In this document: positions 41,097 through 48,558 of the stretch, in pieces
How positions within the stretch are numbered: the first letter of the stretch is position 1
Layout of the letters: each line of letters begins with the position of its first letter
Source: Kribbella aluminosa
Lineage (GTDB): Bacteria; Actinomycetota; Actinomycetes; Propionibacteriales; Kribbellaceae
Assembly: GCF_017876295.1 (NCBI RefSeq)
Contig: NZ_JAGINT010000002.1
Coordinates: forward strand, 3,348,001 to 3,412,000
Reading direction: 5' to 3'
Length of the DNA: 64,000 nt
Translations under genes and position numbers: made by a program
Notes under the pieces: generated by a model
What the model saw: the letters and a program-made list of their open reading frames with translations, nothing else
What the model was told of the DNA's origin: nothing
Databases searched by the model: none

Positions 41097-42038
41097 ATGG
41101 ACCGTGACGACTTCGACCGGATGGCCGAGCCGCACCGGCACGAGCTGCTGGTGCACTGCTACCGCATGCTCGGATCGATCCACGACGCGGAAGATCTCGT
41201 GCAGGAGACGTTGCTCCGGGCCTGGCGGGCCTCCGGCACGTACGACGAGCAGCGGGCGTCGATGCGGACCTGGCTCTACCGGATCGCGACGAATGCCTGT
41301 CTGACTGCTCTCAAAGGGAAGGGACGGCGTGCGCTGCCCTCGGGGCTGGTGAGCGTGACCGAGGACATCCAGGCGCCGATCGAGTTGTCGACGGACGTGT
41401 CGTGGTTGCAGCCGTTCCCGACCGACCCGGCGGCGGCGATGGTCGCGCAGGGGAGCCTGCGGCTGGCCCTGATCGCCGCCATGCAGTACCTCCCGGCCCG
41501 GCAGCGTGCGGTCCTGGTACTGCGTGACGTGCTCGACTGGCCGGTCGCGGACATCGCCGAGGCACTCGAGACGACCTCGGCGAGCGTGAACAGCGCGCTG
41601 CAGCGGGCGCGGGCCAAGCTCGCCGAGATCGGCATCACCGAGGACGACGTCGACGAGCCCGACGACCGGGAGATCAAAGCGGTCGTCGACGACTACATCC
41701 GGGCGTTCGAGGCCGCGGACGTCAGCGGCCTGACCCGGCTGCTCACCGACCGGGTCGTCCTCGAGATGCCGCCGGCCCCGCTGTGGTACGTCGGCCGCGA
41801 GGCGTACGGCGAGTTCATGGCCCGCGTGTACACGATCCGCGGCCCGGCCTGGCGAATGCTGCCGACCGTCGCCAACGACCAGCCGGCCATCGGCGCCTAC
41901 GTGCGCGGGGACGACGGGCTCTTCCACGCGCACAGCCTGCAGGTGTTCACCGTCGCCAAGGCCGGCATCACGCACAACGTGGTCTTCTTCGACCAGGAGC
42001 TGTTCGAGTACTTCGGGCTGCCGCTAGAGGCCGTCTGA
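41097..42038 (+). CDS. ECF sigma factor with SnoaL-like C-terminal domain
   Basis: The 313-residue protein has sigma region 2 (LLVHCYRMLGSIHDAEDLVQ) and region 4 (ARQRAVLVLRDVLDWPVADI). A C-terminal NTF2/SnoaL-like domain follows from about residue 200 (DDYIRAFEAADVSGLTRLLT to VFTVAKAGITHNVVFF). Such fused tails in actinobacterial sigma factors (SigG/SigJ-like) replace a separate anti-sigma factor and modulate activity. ATG 41097 follows GTGGGAGG. The target regulon is unknown; the divergent MFS gene is a candidate. Confidence 0.9.
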   Translation: MDRDDFDRMAEPHRHELLVHCYRMLGSIHDAEDLVQETLLRAWRASGTYDEQRASMRTWLYRIATNACLTALKGKGRRALPSGLVSVTEDIQAPIELSTDVSWLQPFPTDPAAAMVAQGSLRLALIAAMQYLPARQRAVLVLRDVLDWPVADIAEALETTSASVNSALQRARAKLAEIGITEDDVDEPDDREIKAVVDDYIRAFEAADVSGLTRLLTDRVVLEMPPAPLWYVGREAYGEFMARVYTIRGPAWRMLPTVANDQPAIGAYVRGDDGLFHAHSLQVFTVAKAGITHNVVFFDQELFEYFGLPLEAV

Positions 42039-42530
42039 GACCTTGAACGAGATCCACAGGTCCGGCGTCGCGTCGGGGTTGCCGCGGATCGGGCGCTCCT
42101 CCTGCGTCCACACGTCCCCGGACGTCTCGGTCGCGACCCGCTGCCAGAACCGGACCGCCTTCTCGTTGTTGCCCTGGAACGCGACGTCGCACGGACCGGG
42201 GTGGTGCGACAGCACCTCCTGGACCGCCTGCAGCCCGTAGCCGTGCCGCCTGGCCGGACGGACCATGAAGAACGCGTTGAGTACATGCACCGGCTGTTGC
42301 AGCGCCCGCATGAAACAGAACCCGATCGGAACCTCGCCCAGCGAGATCAGGTACCCGGCCCACTCCGGGTCACCGGTCAGTACCTTCTCCAGCCACTCGC
42401 TGCGATAGCTGCCGTCGGGACGCGGAAGCTGGCCCTGGAACTCGGACAGGTCATGGCGGAACAGCAGCCACAGTCGCTCCATCAGGATGCGGTCGGACGC
42501 CTGCACATGGCGTACCACCAGGTCGGACAT
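42024..42530 (-). CDS. GNAT-family N-acetyltransferase
   Basis: The 168-residue GNAT has the core strand EVPIGFCFMRAL and cofactor loop MVRPARRHGYGLQAVQEVL, where the usual R/QxxGxG/A is RRHGYG. GNNEKAVRFWQRV follows as motif B. ATG 42530 has GAGGAG five bases upstream; the ATG at 42542 is less likely. It converges with the sigma gene by a 15-base overlap. Acceptor unknown. Confidence 0.85.
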   Translation of the reverse strand: MSDLVVRHVQASDRILMERLWLLFRHDLSEFQGQLPRPDGSYRSEWLEKVLTGDPEWAGYLISLGEVPIGFCFMRALQQPVHVLNAFFMVRPARRHGYGLQAVQEVLSHHPGPCDVAFQGNNEKAVRFWQRVATETSGDVWTQEERPIRGNPDATPDLWISFKVSDGL

Positions 42531-42554
42531 ACGTCTCCTCACGAGGGTTTGAGA

Positions 42555-42605
42555 ACGCAGAAAAGCCTCCCGCCGGAAGAGTCCGGTACGGAAGGCTTAC
42601 TGCGT
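42555..42605. terminator. Bulged hairpin terminator between minus-strand genes
   Basis: ACGCAG (42555-42560) pairs with CTGCGT (42600-42605), and AAGCCT (42563-42568) pairs with AGGCTT (42593-42598). An inner CCGG pair lies in the loop. It lies between the stop of the aldo/keto reductase gene and the start of the acetyltransferase gene, both on the minus strand, and should end the reductase transcript. Confidence 0.7.
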
Positions 42606-42613
42606 ACAGCTTA

Positions 42614-43588
42614 TCAGCTCTGCGGTGCGGACTGCCCGGCGACCCAGGTCATGTCGGCGTACCGGGTGCCGGCCGGAGTCAGCTTCGCCAGCGCCTCGAC
42701 GTCGGCGGCGGACAGCTGGACCTCGAGGGCCGCCCAGTTCTCCTCCAGGTACTTGCGCCGCTTCGTCCCCGGGATCGGCGCCACGTCGTTGCCCTGCGCA
42801 AGCACCCAGGCGATGGCGATCTGCCCTGGCGTCGCGTCGTACCGGGTGGCGACGGCGCGGATCTCCTCGACCAGCTTCAGGTTCGCGTCGAGGTTGTCCG
42901 CCGAGAACCGCGGCAGGGTACGGCGGAAGTCGTCGTCGGCGAGCTCCGTCGGCAGCGCGCCGGTGAGTATGCCGCGGCCGAGCGGCGAGTACGGCACGAT
43001 CCCGATGCCGAGCTCCCGGCAGGCCGGCAGCACCGACTCCTCGATGTCCCGGCTGAACAGCGACCACTCGGACTGTACGGCGGTGATCGGGTGTACGGCG
43101 TGCGCGCGCCGGATCGTCTCCGCGGACGCCTCGGACAGCCCGAGGTACCGCACCTTCCCGGCCGCGACCAGCTCGGCCATCGCCCCGACGGTCTCCTCGA
43201 CCGGTACGCCGGGGTCCATCCGGTGCTGGTAGTACAGGTCCACGTGGTCGACGCCGAGCCGCTGCAGCGATCCGTCGATCGACGACCGGACGTACTCCGG
43301 CGAACCGTCGACGCCGCGCGTCTCAGCCTTCGCCGGATTGCCGAGGATGCCGAACTTCGTCGCCAGGAACACCTGGTCGCGGCGGTCGGCGACGGTCCTG
43401 CCGACCAGTTCCTCGTTGGCGCCCCAGCCGTACATGTCCGCGGTGTCGAGGAACGTGATGCCGAGGTCGAGTGCGCGGTGCAGGGTGGCGATCGACTCGT
43501 TGTCGTCGCGGGTGCCGTAGGCGGCGCTCATTCCCATACAGCCGAGGCCGAGCCGGCTGACCTCGGCGCCTTGAGTACCCAGTTTCAT
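42614..43588 (-). CDS. Aldo/keto reductase
   Basis: The 324-residue reductase has the active-site text FLDTADMYGWGANEELVG, FLATKFGI and DLYYQHRMDPG, and the C-terminal cofactor motif PIPGTKRRKYLEEN. It is a close relative of the enzyme at 26941-27933. ATG 43588 (MKLGTQGAEV) follows ACAGGAGA. Upstream lie a MerR-type operator and a fragment that may be the lost regulator gene. Substrate unknown. Confidence 0.9.
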   Translation of the reverse strand: MKLGTQGAEVSRLGLGCMGMSAAYGTRDDNESIATLHRALDLGITFLDTADMYGWGANEELVGRTVADRRDQVFLATKFGILGNPAKAETRGVDGSPEYVRSSIDGSLQRLGVDHVDLYYQHRMDPGVPVEETVGAMAELVAAGKVRYLGLSEASAETIRRAHAVHPITAVQSEWSLFSRDIEESVLPACRELGIGIVPYSPLGRGILTGALPTELADDDFRRTLPRFSADNLDANLKLVEEIRAVATRYDATPGQIAIAWVLAQGNDVAPIPGTKRRKYLEENWAALEVQLSAADVEALAKLTPAGTRYADMTWVAGQSAPQS

Positions 43589-43661
43589 GAAGAATCTCCT
43601 GTTGGAAGGCATGGCTCCGCCGACCGAGCGTCCGCGACGGCCGGCTGAGCTGATCGGTTGG

Positions 43662-43709
43662 TTACGGTTCGGCGGTGCCGCCGTACGCGGCGATCTTGTA
43701 GTCGGTCAC
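43662..43709 (-). pseudogene. Possible MerR-family gene start fragment
   Basis: A 15-codon frame starting at GTG 43709 reads VTDYKIAAYGGTAEP before TAA. Its first residues resemble the first residues of MerR-type regulators (tyrosine-lysine-isoleucine-alanine-alanine), after which the match stops. With the adjacent MerR-type palindrome and downstream aldo/keto reductase it may be a deletion scar of a regulator gene. The match is short and could be chance. Confidence 0.35.
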
Positions 43710-43728
43710 CTTCGAGTGCGCTCAAAGG
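43709..43728. promoter_or_regulatory. MerR-type palindromic operator candidate
   Basis: CCTTCGAGTGCGCTCAAAGG is an imperfect palindrome (8 of 10 pairs) of the GAGTGC-GCTC kind found between -35 and -10 of MerR-controlled promoters. It lies about 120 bases upstream of the aldo/keto reductase start. A second palindrome, GTGACCTGCGTCAC, follows directly at about 43734-43747. Confidence 0.5.
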
Positions 43729-43789
43729 CAAAGGTGACCTGCGTCACTCACGCCGTTCAGTTCAGGGAGCAGGCCGGTTGTCAATCGGC

Positions 43790-43828
43790 GGGGAAAGAAA
43801 CTGGCGCCATCTGCAAACTTCTTTCCCC
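43790..43828. terminator. Hairpin after zur
   Basis: GGGGAAAGAA (43790-43799) and TTCTTTCCCC (43819-43828) form a perfect 10-bp stem with a 19-base loop. It lies 46 bases beyond the zur stop on the minus strand and is the likely terminator of the zinc operon. Apart from this, bases 43729-43874 show no gene. Confidence 0.6.
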
Positions 43829-43874
43829 GACCGGCCGTCCCACTGCCGCGCAGTCGAGGCAGCGCCGGTCAGGC

Positions 43875-44264
43875 TTATTTCTGGCAGTCGGCGCAGGTGC
43901 CGAAGATCTCCAGGGTGTGGCTGATGTCGGCGTAGCCGTGCTCGGCGGCGACCTTGTCGGCCCAGCGCTCGACGGCCGGGCCTTCGACCTCCACGGTGCG
44001 GCCGCAGTTGCGGCAGACCAGGTGGTGGTGATGTCCCTTCGAGCAGCGCCGGTAGGCCGTCTCGCCGTCGGCGGTGCGCAGTACGTCGACCTCGCGGGAG
44101 TCCGCGAGTGCCTGCAGGGTGCGGTAGACGGTGGTCAGGCCGACGGCCTCGCCGGCCGACCGGAGCTCCAGGTGGATCTCCTGGGCGGTCCGGAATTCGT
44201 CGAGCTGGTCGAGCGCGTGCGCGACCGCCGCGCGCTGACGGGTCGAGCGTGTTCCGATTGCCAC
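43875..44264 (-). CDS. zur: Zinc uptake regulator Zur (Fur family)
   Basis: This 129-residue Fur-family repressor has a winged helix (RQRAAVAHALDQLDEFRTAQ, LTTVYRTLQALAD). The metal region is HHHHLVCRNCGRTVEVEG, and the closing pair is CADCQK, giving the structural Cys4 zinc site. Position at the end of znuABC identifies it as Zur rather than Fur. GTG 44264 has AGGAGG four bases upstream. With zinc bound it should repress the uptake genes through the box near 47140. Confidence 0.9.
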   Translation of the reverse strand: MAIGTRSTRQRAAVAHALDQLDEFRTAQEIHLELRSAGEAVGLTTVYRTLQALADSREVDVLRTADGETAYRRCSKGHHHHLVCRNCGRTVEVEGPAVERWADKVAAEHGYADISHTLEIFGTCADCQK

Positions 44265-44316
44265 CGTTCCTCCTGTCATCTCCCTGCCGTCAGCAATTCT
44301 CTCAGAAGTCGGCAAA

Positions 44317-45315
44317 TCAGTGCTCGTCCCAGTGATCACCGTGTGCCGCGTGCAGGTGACCGTCGTGCACGTAGTCGACATGGTCCCCGTGCTCGACCTT
44401 CTTGTGACGACAGTCCTCGCTGTGGGCGTGCGGGTGTCCAGCACTCACCACATGCGGCTCCGGCGCCGGTACTCCGACCTCAGGCTCCTCGTCCGCCAGT
44501 GGACGCGCGGACCGGCGACGGAGCAGTGTCCCGACGGTTGCGGCCACTACGAACCCGGCCAGCGCCAGTACGACGATGGTCGCGCCAGGTGCGACGTTGG
44601 CGTTGTAGGAGGTCACGATGCCGGCCAGACACGCCAGTACGCCGATGATGCACGCGGTCACGAACGTACTGCGGAAGGACCGCGTCACCTGCTGCGCTGT
44701 CGCTACTGGTACGACCATGAGCGCGCTGACGAGCAGGAGCCCCACAGTGCGCATGGCGACCGTCACGGTGACCGCAGCCATCACGGCGATCACCAGGTTG
44801 AGCAGCTGGACCCGGAGTCCCGTCGTACGAGCGAACTCCTCGTCCTGGCACACCGCGAACAGCTGCGGGCCCAGGCCGATCGCTACTACCAGCACGGCGA
44901 TCGCCAGGCCGACAACGACGTACAGGTCGCTCTGGGAGACGGTGGTGAGCGAACCGAACAGGTAGGTGTTCAGCGTTGCGGCGCCCTGACCTGCCAGGCC
45001 GATCAGCAGGACACCACCGGCAATACCGCCGTAGAACAGGAGCGCCAGCGCCACGTCGCCGGTGGCCTTTCCGCGGGCGCGGACCAGTTCGATCGCGGTC
45101 GCGCCGGCGATCGACACGATCACCGCGGTCAGCACCGGCGCGCTCCCGGTCAGCAGGCCGAGCGCGACACCGGTGATCGCGATGTGCCCGATCCCGTCAC
45201 CCATCAACGACAGCCGCCGCTGCACCAGGTACGTCCCGATCGCCGGCGCGGACAACCCGGTGAGCAGCCCCGCGATCAGCGCCCGCTGCATGAACTCCAG
45301 TTGGAACATCGTCAT
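44317..45315 (-). CDS. znuB: Zinc ABC transporter permease with His-rich tail
   Basis: The 332-residue ABC-3 family permease has about eight membrane segments. LSLMGDGIGHIAITGVALGL lies near the N-terminus and AVCQDEEFARTTGLRVQLLN lies in the cytoplasmic loop contacting the ATPase. The last 39 residues contain 12 histidines (from HPHAHSED to GDHWDEH), probably a zinc-buffering tail on the inner side. ATG 45315 lies inside the end of the palindromic repeat; ATG 45309 two codons later is an alternative. Confidence 0.92.
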   Translation of the reverse strand: MTMFQLEFMQRALIAGLLTGLSAPAIGTYLVQRRLSLMGDGIGHIAITGVALGLLTGSAPVLTAVIVSIAGATAIELVRARGKATGDVALALLFYGGIAGGVLLIGLAGQGAATLNTYLFGSLTTVSQSDLYVVVGLAIAVLVVAIGLGPQLFAVCQDEEFARTTGLRVQLLNLVIAVMAAVTVTVAMRTVGLLLVSALMVVPVATAQQVTRSFRSTFVTACIIGVLACLAGIVTSYNANVAPGATIVVLALAGFVVAATVGTLLRRRSARPLADEEPEVGVPAPEPHVVSAGHPHAHSEDCRHKKVEHGDHVDYVHDGHLHAAHGDHWDEH

Positions 45316-45408
45316 GGGGCCTCCCGGTCTGGACTGAGTAGCGGAGGGAGCGGAGGAAACGAAACGACCAGAGCGACGAGGGAAGACCGGGAGTCACAGC
45401 CCCATGAC
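45311..45408. repeat. Palindromic hairpin repeat, copy 2
   Basis: GTCATGGGGC (45311-45320) pairs with GCCCCATGAC (45399-45408), and TCCCGGTCT pairs with AGACCGGGA inside. It is the same element as at 1-91 with a diverged central region (GCGGAGGAAACGAAACGACC). It fills most of the space between znuC and znuB. The left arm contains the znuB start codon on the minus strand, so the hairpin could hide that start in the mRNA. Confidence 0.75.
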
Positions 45409-45439
45409 CCAGCGCGCCGGAGGCGTGCAATGTGCACAG

Positions 45440-46195
45440 TCATGACGGCATCCAGCCTGGTTCGTCGTCGGAGGTGTGGGAGTGGTGGACGTGGGCGTGG
45501 GTCTGGGAGGCGTGCGGCGGGCCGTCGTACACGATCCGGCCGCGGCGCATCACCACCGAGCGGTCGATCAGCGCGTCCATCGGGCCGAGGTCGTGGCTCA
45601 CCATCACGACCGTCGTACCGCGCTCGACCCGCTCGCGGACGGCGTCGGCGAAGATCTGCTGGCTGGCGAGATCCACGCCGGCGGTCGGCTCGTCGAGGAC
45701 CAGCAGTTCCGGATCGGACACCAGCGCCCGGGCGATCAGGACCCGTTGCTGCTGCCCGCCGGACAGCTCCGCGACCGCGTCCTTGCGCCGGTCGGCCATG
45801 TCGACGACCTGCAGCGCGTCCTCGATCGCTTGCTTGCCGGCGGCACCGAGTGGCGTGAACAGCCGGCGCTTCGAGAGCAGCCCGGACGACACCACCTCGT
45901 ACACCGTCGCCGGTACGCCGCCCGCCGCGGTGATCCGCTGCGGCACGTACCCGACCCGGCGCCACTCGCGGAACCGGCGGACCGGCGTACCGAACAGCCG
46001 GACCTCACCGCGGGCCGCGGGCAACAGACCGACGACGGTCTTGATCAGCGTGGACTTGCCCGAGCCGTTCGTGCCGAGCACGGCCAGCACCTCGCCCTGG
46101 CGGATCCGCAGATCGATCCCACGAAGCACCAGCCGGCCGCCCAGCTCGACGGAAAGATCGTCGACCTGAACGGCCCGAGCTGACGTATCTGTCAC
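45440..46195 (-). CDS. znuC: Zinc ABC transporter ATP-binding protein
   Basis: The 251-residue ATPase has Walker A GTNGSGKSTLIK, signature LSGGQQQRV, Walker B LLVLDEPTAGVD and H-loop VSHDLG. The C-terminus is His-rich (HASQTHAHVHHSH). It powers zinc import with ZnuB. GTG 46195 overlaps the znuA stop by four bases. A 31-base gap to the palindromic repeat and then znuB follows. Confidence 0.92.
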   Translation of the reverse strand: MTDTSARAVQVDDLSVELGGRLVLRGIDLRIRQGEVLAVLGTNGSGKSTLIKTVVGLLPAARGEVRLFGTPVRRFREWRRVGYVPQRITAAGGVPATVYEVVSSGLLSKRRLFTPLGAAGKQAIEDALQVVDMADRRKDAVAELSGGQQQRVLIARALVSDPELLVLDEPTAGVDLASQQIFADAVRERVERGTTVVMVSHDLGPMDALIDRSVVMRRGRIVYDGPPHASQTHAHVHHSHTSDDEPGWMPS

Positions 46196-47133
46196 GAGCA
46201 GGTGTTCGCCTTCTGTAGTTCTTTCAGGTTCCGCTGCATGAGGGTCAGGTAGGTGTCCTTGGAGTTCGCGTCGGACAGGCCCTCGATCGGGCTCAGTACG
46301 GCGGTCTTGACGCCGACGTCGTTCGCGATCGTCTCGGCCACCTTCGGACTCACCAGCTCCTCGTAGAAGATCGTGGTCACGTGCTGGGCCTTCACGATGT
46401 CCTGGACCTCCTTGATCCGGCTCGGGGTCGGCTCCGCGTCCGGCGTGAACCCCGCGATCCCGATCATCGTCAGACCGTACCGCTTCGCGAGGTAGGCGAA
46501 CGCCTCGTGGCTGGTCACGAACGTCGTCAGCTTGCAGCTCGCCAGACCGGTCCTGTACTCCGTGTCCAGCGTGCCGAGCTGCGCGAGCAGTGCCTTGGCC
46601 CGTTCGTGGTACCCGGCGGCGTTCGCGCTGTCGACGGTCGCGAGTTTCTCCTCGACCGCCTTGACGACGTCGCCGTACCGCACCGGGTCGAGCCAGAAGT
46701 GCGGATCGAGGGCGTTGTCGTTGTGCGCGATCGGCGCCGCGCCGGTGTGCTGCTCGAAGTCCGCGCCGGTGTTCTCCAGCTGGGCGGCCGGGGCGACGTC
46801 GAAGCCGGCGTCCTTGGCGTTCTGCGCGACGGCCTCGTCGACGGCGGGCTGCAGGCGCTTCTCGTAGACGACGAGCTTCGCCTCCGCGATCGAGGCGACC
46901 TGCTTCGGGGTCAGCTCGAGGTCGTGCGGCTCGACGCCGGGGGCGGTGAGAGTGGTCACGTGTACCGCGTCGCCGCCCACCGTGCGGGCGATGAACTCGA
47001 GCGGGTAGAACGACGCGACGACGCTGAGCTTGCCGTCCGCCGTACCGCCGGCAGTCGCGCCACCGCACCCCGCGAGGGCGAGGGTGGCCAGCGTCGCGGC
47101 ACCGGCGATAATTGCGCGAAGACCAGATCTCAT
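46192..47133 (-). CDS. znuA: Zinc-binding lipoprotein of the ABC importer
   Basis: The 313-residue cluster A-I binding protein has a signal peptide ending in lipobox LAGC. Zinc ligands are visible as His in VEPHDLELTP, His in LDPHFWLDP and His in VTSHEAFAYLA, with Glu/Asp near the end (AVLSPIEGLSD). A His-containing loop lies before LDPHFW. ATG 47133 (MRSGLRAI) was chosen because the Zur-like box and a TAGAAT -10 candidate lie just upstream. The more upstream ATG 47148 would fall inside that control region. Confidence 0.9.
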   Translation of the reverse strand: MRSGLRAIIAGAATLATLALAGCGGATAGGTADGKLSVVASFYPLEFIARTVGGDAVHVTTLTAPGVEPHDLELTPKQVASIAEAKLVVYEKRLQPAVDEAVAQNAKDAGFDVAPAAQLENTGADFEQHTGAAPIAHNDNALDPHFWLDPVRYGDVVKAVEEKLATVDSANAAGYHERAKALLAQLGTLDTEYRTGLASCKLTTFVTSHEAFAYLAKRYGLTMIGIAGFTPDAEPTPSRIKEVQDIVKAQHVTTIFYEELVSPKVAETIANDVGVKTAVLSPIEGLSDANSKDTYLTLMQRNLKELQKANTCS

Positions 47134-47148
47134 GACAATCATTTTCAT
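47132..47148. promoter_or_regulatory. Zur-box candidate, znuA/yibE intergenic
   Basis: ATGACAATCATTTTCAT is a near-palindrome resembling actinobacterial Zur operators (TGA-rich arms around AATCATTTTC). On the minus strand it overlaps TAGAAT, a plausible -10 for znuA, at about 47147-47152. Outer TGACAA/TTGTCA arms at 47133 and 47164 surround it. It lies between the divergent znuA and YibE/F genes, 38 bases before the latter. Confidence 0.7.
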
Positions 47149-47185
47149 TCTAGTTGGAAGTGGTTGTCAAAACAGGGAGTTCACG

Positions 47186-48472
47186 ATGGCCAGCCGCAAC
47201 GTCGGGCGACGGCGTGCCGACCGCAAGGGCAACCGCCGCAAGGTGCTCGACATTCCTCAGGGCCACGGCCACGGGCATGGGCACGGCCACGGCGATCATG
47301 TGGTGGACACCTCGGTGGTGAACTCGGACGCGATCGTGGCCCGGCGGGTCCGGATCGTCGTCGCCGCCGTCCTGACCCCGTTGATCATCGCCTCCGTCGT
47401 GCTGCTGATCGTGCTCTGGCCGGGCGCCAGGGTGAAGGTCGAGTCGTACCAGACCAGCACCGCGCGTGGCGAGGTCACCGCTCTGAAGGCCTGCCCGGAC
47501 CCGAGGGACAAGTGCGACCTGGCGACGGTCAAGCTGAGCAACACCCCGGAGAAGGGAAAGGCGGTGCCGGTCCAGGTGCCGAAGGTCGGCGGGTCGCCGA
47601 TCCCGGTCAAGGTCGGCCAGGAGGTGATGCTCGCCATCGAGAAGGGCGCCCCGCCGGACCAGAAGTACCAGTACGTCGACCACGACCGGACCAAGCCGCT
47701 GCTGATCCTCGCGGTGATCTTCGCGATCGCTGTCGTCGCGCTGTCGCGGTGGCGCGGGTTCGCGGCGCTGGTCGCGCTCGCGGTGACCGCGGTGATGCTC
47801 GTCCAGTTCATCCTGCCGGCGATCCTGAAGGGCTCGAATCCGCTGCTCGTCGCGGTCGTCGGTGGCGCGGTGATCATGATCATCGCGGTGTTCCTGACCC
47901 ACGGGATCAACGCCGAGTCGTCGATCGCACTGGCCGGGACGATCGCCGCGCTCGGGCTGACTGTGCTGCTGGGCTGGTTCTTCACCGGACTGTCGCAACT
48001 GAGTGGCCTCGCAGCCGAGGGGGCGTCCGCGGCGCAGGGGTTCTCTCCGCACCTCGACCTGGCCGGGCTCCTGGTCGCAGGGATGGTGATCGGCGCCCTG
48101 GGAGTGCTCGACGACGTGACGGTCACGCAGGCGGCCGCTGTCTGGGAGTTGTCCGCGGCCAATCCCGCCGCGAGCCGGCGCGAGCTGTTGTCGGCTGGCC
48201 TGCGGATCGGCCGGACGCACGTGGCCTCGGTGGTGAACACGCTGGTCCTGGCGTACGCCGGTGCCGCGATGCCGGTGCTGCTCGTGTTCGCGATCCAGGA
48301 TCTGCCGATACTGTCGGTGATCTCCACCGAGGCGGTCGCGATGGAGGTGGTCCGCGGCCTGGTCGGCAGCCTCGGCATCATCGCGGCCGTCCCGCTCACC
48401 ACCGCTCTGGCCGCGATGGCGGTCGCGGACCGCTCCCGCGACCTGGTCGCCACGCCGGATCCCGCCCCCTAG
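47186..48472 (+). CDS. YibE/F-family membrane protein with His-rich N-terminus
   Basis: The 428-residue protein has a basic N-terminus (ASRNVGRRRADRKGNRRK), a stretch of alternating Gly-His at residues 26-38, one TM, and an external domain of about 110 residues. A C-terminal bundle of about seven TMs follows, with GLLVAGMVIGALGVLDDVTV and SAANPAASRRELLSAGLRIG, hallmarks of YibE/F. No transport activity is established for the family. Location opposite znuA, sharing the Zur-like box, and the His stretch suggest a zinc role. ATG 47186 follows AGGGAG. Confidence 0.87.
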   Translation: MASRNVGRRRADRKGNRRKVLDIPQGHGHGHGHGHGDHVVDTSVVNSDAIVARRVRIVVAAVLTPLIIASVVLLIVLWPGARVKVESYQTSTARGEVTALKACPDPRDKCDLATVKLSNTPEKGKAVPVQVPKVGGSPIPVKVGQEVMLAIEKGAPPDQKYQYVDHDRTKPLLILAVIFAIAVVALSRWRGFAALVALAVTAVMLVQFILPAILKGSNPLLVAVVGGAVIMIIAVFLTHGINAESSIALAGTIAALGLTVLLGWFFTGLSQLSGLAAEGASAAQGFSPHLDLAGLLVAGMVIGALGVLDDVTVTQAAAVWELSAANPAASRRELLSAGLRIGRTHVASVVNTLVLAYAGAAMPVLLVFAIQDLPILSVISTEAVAMEVVRGLVGSLGIIAAVPLTTALAAMAVADRSRDLVATPDPAP

Positions 48473-48558
48473 TCGCTCGGCAGCTCTTACGCTGCTAATA
48501 GGTCACGGAGTGTCCGCCAGCACGCACTTTCCGTGTCCACACGGGGTGAGGAGTGCTG

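Noticed and set aside
39627..41975. A 782-residue open frame on the minus strand across the MFS and sigma genes
   Set aside because: It lies in the wrong frame of the MFS gene and antisense to the sigma factor; the sequence is low-complexity Arg/Gly/His with no family match.
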